Positions 62,522 to 64,000 of a stretch of DNA of 64,000 nt are shown in pieces. The translations under genes were made by a program, and so were the position numbers. The notes under the pieces are model-generated. The model saw nothing but the letters and a program-made list of their open reading frames with translations, was not told the DNA's origin and ran no database searches. The stretch comes from Actinomycetota bacterium (GTDB taxonomy: Bacteria; Actinomycetota; Actinomycetes; S36-B12; UBA10799), in contig JACJWU010000005.1 in assembly GCA_020636995.1 (NCBI GenBank), positions 62,001-126,000 of the forward strand. The letters are read 5' to 3'. Position 1 is the first letter of the stretch; the number at the start of each line of letters is the position of its first letter.

Positions 62522-62904
62522 CGGTCGTCGCCCTCATGCTCCCCGTACCCGTGGTGACCTCGCCCGGGAACGCCGAACTGCTCATTCTCGCCAGGAACCT
62601 GGCCCTGCCCCTGGCCGCGCCCGAGTTGACCCGGGGCCTGCCCCTGCTCGGTGACCACACCCGACACCGGCTGCGGCTCGCGGTCGGCGGCCACGGCGAA
62701 GCCCACGACCGCACCACCGATCCCGCCGATCACCACGGCGATGAGCACCGCGGCTGTGGTGGACAGCCCACGGCGGGGGGACGTGGGCGGTGGCACTTTC
62801 GACTGCGCCTCGGCCGGCGGGCCGAGCACGTCCGTGGTCTGCTCCGCGGGGTCCGGCTCCCAGCGGGATCCGCTGTGTCGAGGGTCATCTGATGAAGTCT
62901 GCAT
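62518..62904 (-). CDS. Small single-pass membrane protein with Gly/Gln-rich tail
   Basis: About 128 residues. A Pro-rich cytoplasmic N-terminus (ESDPAEQTTDVLGPP-type stretch), one membrane helix (TTAAVLIAVVIGGIGGAVVGFAVA) and an outside tail rich in Gly, Gln and His (GQGQGQVPGENEQFG, then GRGHHGYGEHEGDD). It is the first gene of the operon with the reductase, the FMN-binding protein and apbE (4-bp overlap), so it may assist that electron-transfer chain; the His could bind metal. No family recognised. Confidence 0.7.
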   Translation of the reverse strand: MQTSSDDPRHSGSRWEPDPAEQTTDVLGPPAEAQSKVPPPTSPRRGLSTTAAVLIAVVIGGIGGAVVGFAVAADREPQPVSGVVTEQGQAPGQLGRGQGQGQVPGENEQFGVPGRGHHGYGEHEGDDR

Positions 62905-63018
62905 GCCTGCATGGTCGGCAGTCGATCTGCGTTTCAACTATGAAGAAGGTGTGAGCAGGGTAAGAATCCGCGCCGAAACCCCTCGCCAACAGACCGCGCC
63001 AGAGGCGAGACTGAGGAC

Positions 63019-63639
63019 ATGAAGACGGTGGTCGCGCTCTTCGCAGGCTTCTGGGCCATGATCTTCGTGACCGGTCTGGCCAACCCCGGCTACCAGCACT
63101 ACCGGTATCACGTCAGCCTCTTGGCGTCCGACGGCAGCCGACTGATCTGGTTGACCACGGTGGCCATCCTCGCGACGGCGCTGGCGCAATGGGTGGCTGC
63201 TGGAGTCTTCTGGCGTGTCAACAGACTGGTCGCAGTACTGCTGGGCATGGCTGGGCTCGCCCTCATCGCGGTCGCCCTGTTCCGGGTTCCCTGCCCACCA
63301 CGGGCGCGGTTCTGCACCTACACGGTCGATGACACACCTGCCGAAGCCATCCACAACAACGCCGTGGTCGTCTACGCAGTGGTCACGATGCTCGCCATGA
63401 TCGTCCTGGGAATCGTGTCGATCACCCGCGGCCACCACAACCTCGTGGGGATCCCAGGGCTGGTGGCCGCGGTCCTGTTCGCGCTGGGGTTCGGCGGGAT
63501 GCTCGTGTGGCCTGCGGGGCTCGCGCAACGCACGTGGATCATCATCGGACAACTCTGGCTGGTCGCGGCGGTCTACGAGGCCCAGCGCCGCCGGGCCCTG
63601 CGCGCCGAGGACGTCCGGGAACGGGTCTTGGCGCACTAG
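63019..63639 (+). CDS. DUF998-family membrane protein
   Basis: A 206-residue protein with six hydrophobic helices (TVVALFAGFWAMIFVTGLA through TWIIIGQLWLVAAVYEA). The first loop HYRYHVSLLASDGSR and the pair CPPRARFC in the second outside loop fit DUF998-type proteins. No function is known. GAGGA precedes the ATG. It is divergent from the electron-transfer operon, with a 114-bp gap in which I see no further feature. Confidence 0.78.
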   Translation: MKTVVALFAGFWAMIFVTGLANPGYQHYRYHVSLLASDGSRLIWLTTVAILATALAQWVAAGVFWRVNRLVAVLLGMAGLALIAVALFRVPCPPRARFCTYTVDDTPAEAIHNNAVVVYAVVTMLAMIVLGIVSITRGHHNLVGIPGLVAAVLFALGFGGMLVWPAGLAQRTWIIIGQLWLVAAVYEAQRRRALRAEDVRERVLAH

Positions 63640-63658
63640 CGCGTGGTACGACTGGGGC

Positions 63659-64000
63659 ATGCCCGAGGTCGTCCTGATGCCCGCGTGGCTGGAGCCGCCC
63701 GTTATCGACGGGATCGCCTACCACTGGTGGGATCACGGTGCACCAGAACCCTCCGCCGACGTGCTCGCCGAGGTGACCGTCTTCGTCCCCGCCTACATGC
63801 CGGTGGCCGAGGACCTCCGGTTCGTCGCTCGCATGCCCCGGCTTGCGGTGGTGCAGGCACTGATGGCAGGCGTGGACGGCATCCGGCCCCATGTTCCGCC
63901 GCGCGTCCCGGTCCTACGCGCAGTCGGCGTCCACGACGCGAGTACGGCGGAACTGGCGGTCGGCTTGGCCATCGCTTCGCAGCGGGGCCTGGATGTCGCG
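63659..64000 (+). CDS. D-2-hydroxyacid dehydrogenase, N-terminal part only
   Basis: The first 114 residues of an NAD-dependent 2-hydroxyacid dehydrogenase. The segment VVQALMAGVDGIRPHVPPRVPVLRAVGVHDASTAELAVGLAIASQRGL is characteristic of the substrate-binding domain before the NAD-binding fold, which lies beyond the window. The substrate (glyoxylate, hydroxypyruvate or phosphoglycerate) cannot be read from this part. Confidence 0.85.
   Translation, partial: MPEVVLMPAWLEPPVIDGIAYHWWDHGAPEPSADVLAEVTVFVPAYMPVAEDLRFVARMPRLAVVQALMAGVDGIRPHVPPRVPVLRAVGVHDASTAELAVGLAIASQRGLDVA

Overview
This window is a chromosome segment from a high-G+C actinobacterium (Actinomycetota). The evidence is gene content and order: a BldM-type response regulator, a WhiB-family Fe-S protein, a second IMP dehydrogenase-like GuaB3, a GroEL with a His-rich tail under CIRCE control, an actinobacterial protein O-mannosyltransferase, and the SepX/GlpR-Glp division pair. 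Several blocks match gene order known from Mycobacterium and Streptomyces. I cannot assign a genus. No prophage, plasmid, IS transposase or CRISPR array is visible; the window reads as core genome.

Layout. 1-9,900: purine and redox genes (guaA, partial; a TDT exporter with a divergent Rrf2 regulator; a GMC oxidoreductase coupled to an aldehyde dehydrogenase; a secreted L,D-transpeptidase; guaB3; guaB). 9,900-15,560: regulators and chaperones (bldM, a TPR-like protein, a CarH-like MerR/B12 regulator, whiB, groEL, groES). 15,560-20,620: DUF5701-type protein, THUMP-like methyltransferase, secreted lipase, aldo/keto reductase, membrane protein. 20,670-28,800: tRNA t6A modification operon (tsaD, rimI, tsaB, tsaE) with a hydrolase, alr and nnr, then eno and mazG. 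28,800-39,600: SurA-like lipoprotein, mfd, cysQ, pth, rplY, prs, glmU and an aldehyde dehydrogenase. 39,600-48,450: tRNA-Gln, a secreted beta-propeller, ispE, rsmA, tatD, metG, a GAP-family membrane protein, rsmI and pmt. 48,700-55,700: tRNA-Ala, sepX/glpR, an acetyltransferase, glp, galU, an ABC transporter, an FmdB-type zinc ribbon, a SAF-domain protein and a ferritin-like protein. 55,900-64,000: M14 peptidase, a putative 2-oxoglutarate-type oxygenase, a hydrolase, tRNA-Arg, a beta-helix protein, a three-gene extracytosolic flavin electron-transfer cluster (ferric-reductase-like protein, FMN-binding protein, ApbE), a DUF998 protein and the start of a 2-hydroxyacid dehydrogenase.

Two features cut across the window. 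First, many genes not preceded by a Shine-Dalgarno sequence have a TANNNT hexamer exactly 6 bp (sometimes 7-8 bp) before the start codon, the signature of leaderless transcripts. Second, most larger intergenic gaps carry a compact element built from a short word repeated at a fixed 19-bp (or 31-bp) step and then repeated in inverse orientation at the same step on the other side of a short centre. Several different words are used. One word family has three copies with identical 77-bp geometry, and two other families have two copies each. I do not recognise these phased inverted word arrays as a named repeat class, and they are the most unusual thing in the window.

All coordinates, motif spacings and repeat geometries were read directly from the sequence. 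Function names come from recognised protein motifs; no database search was possible.
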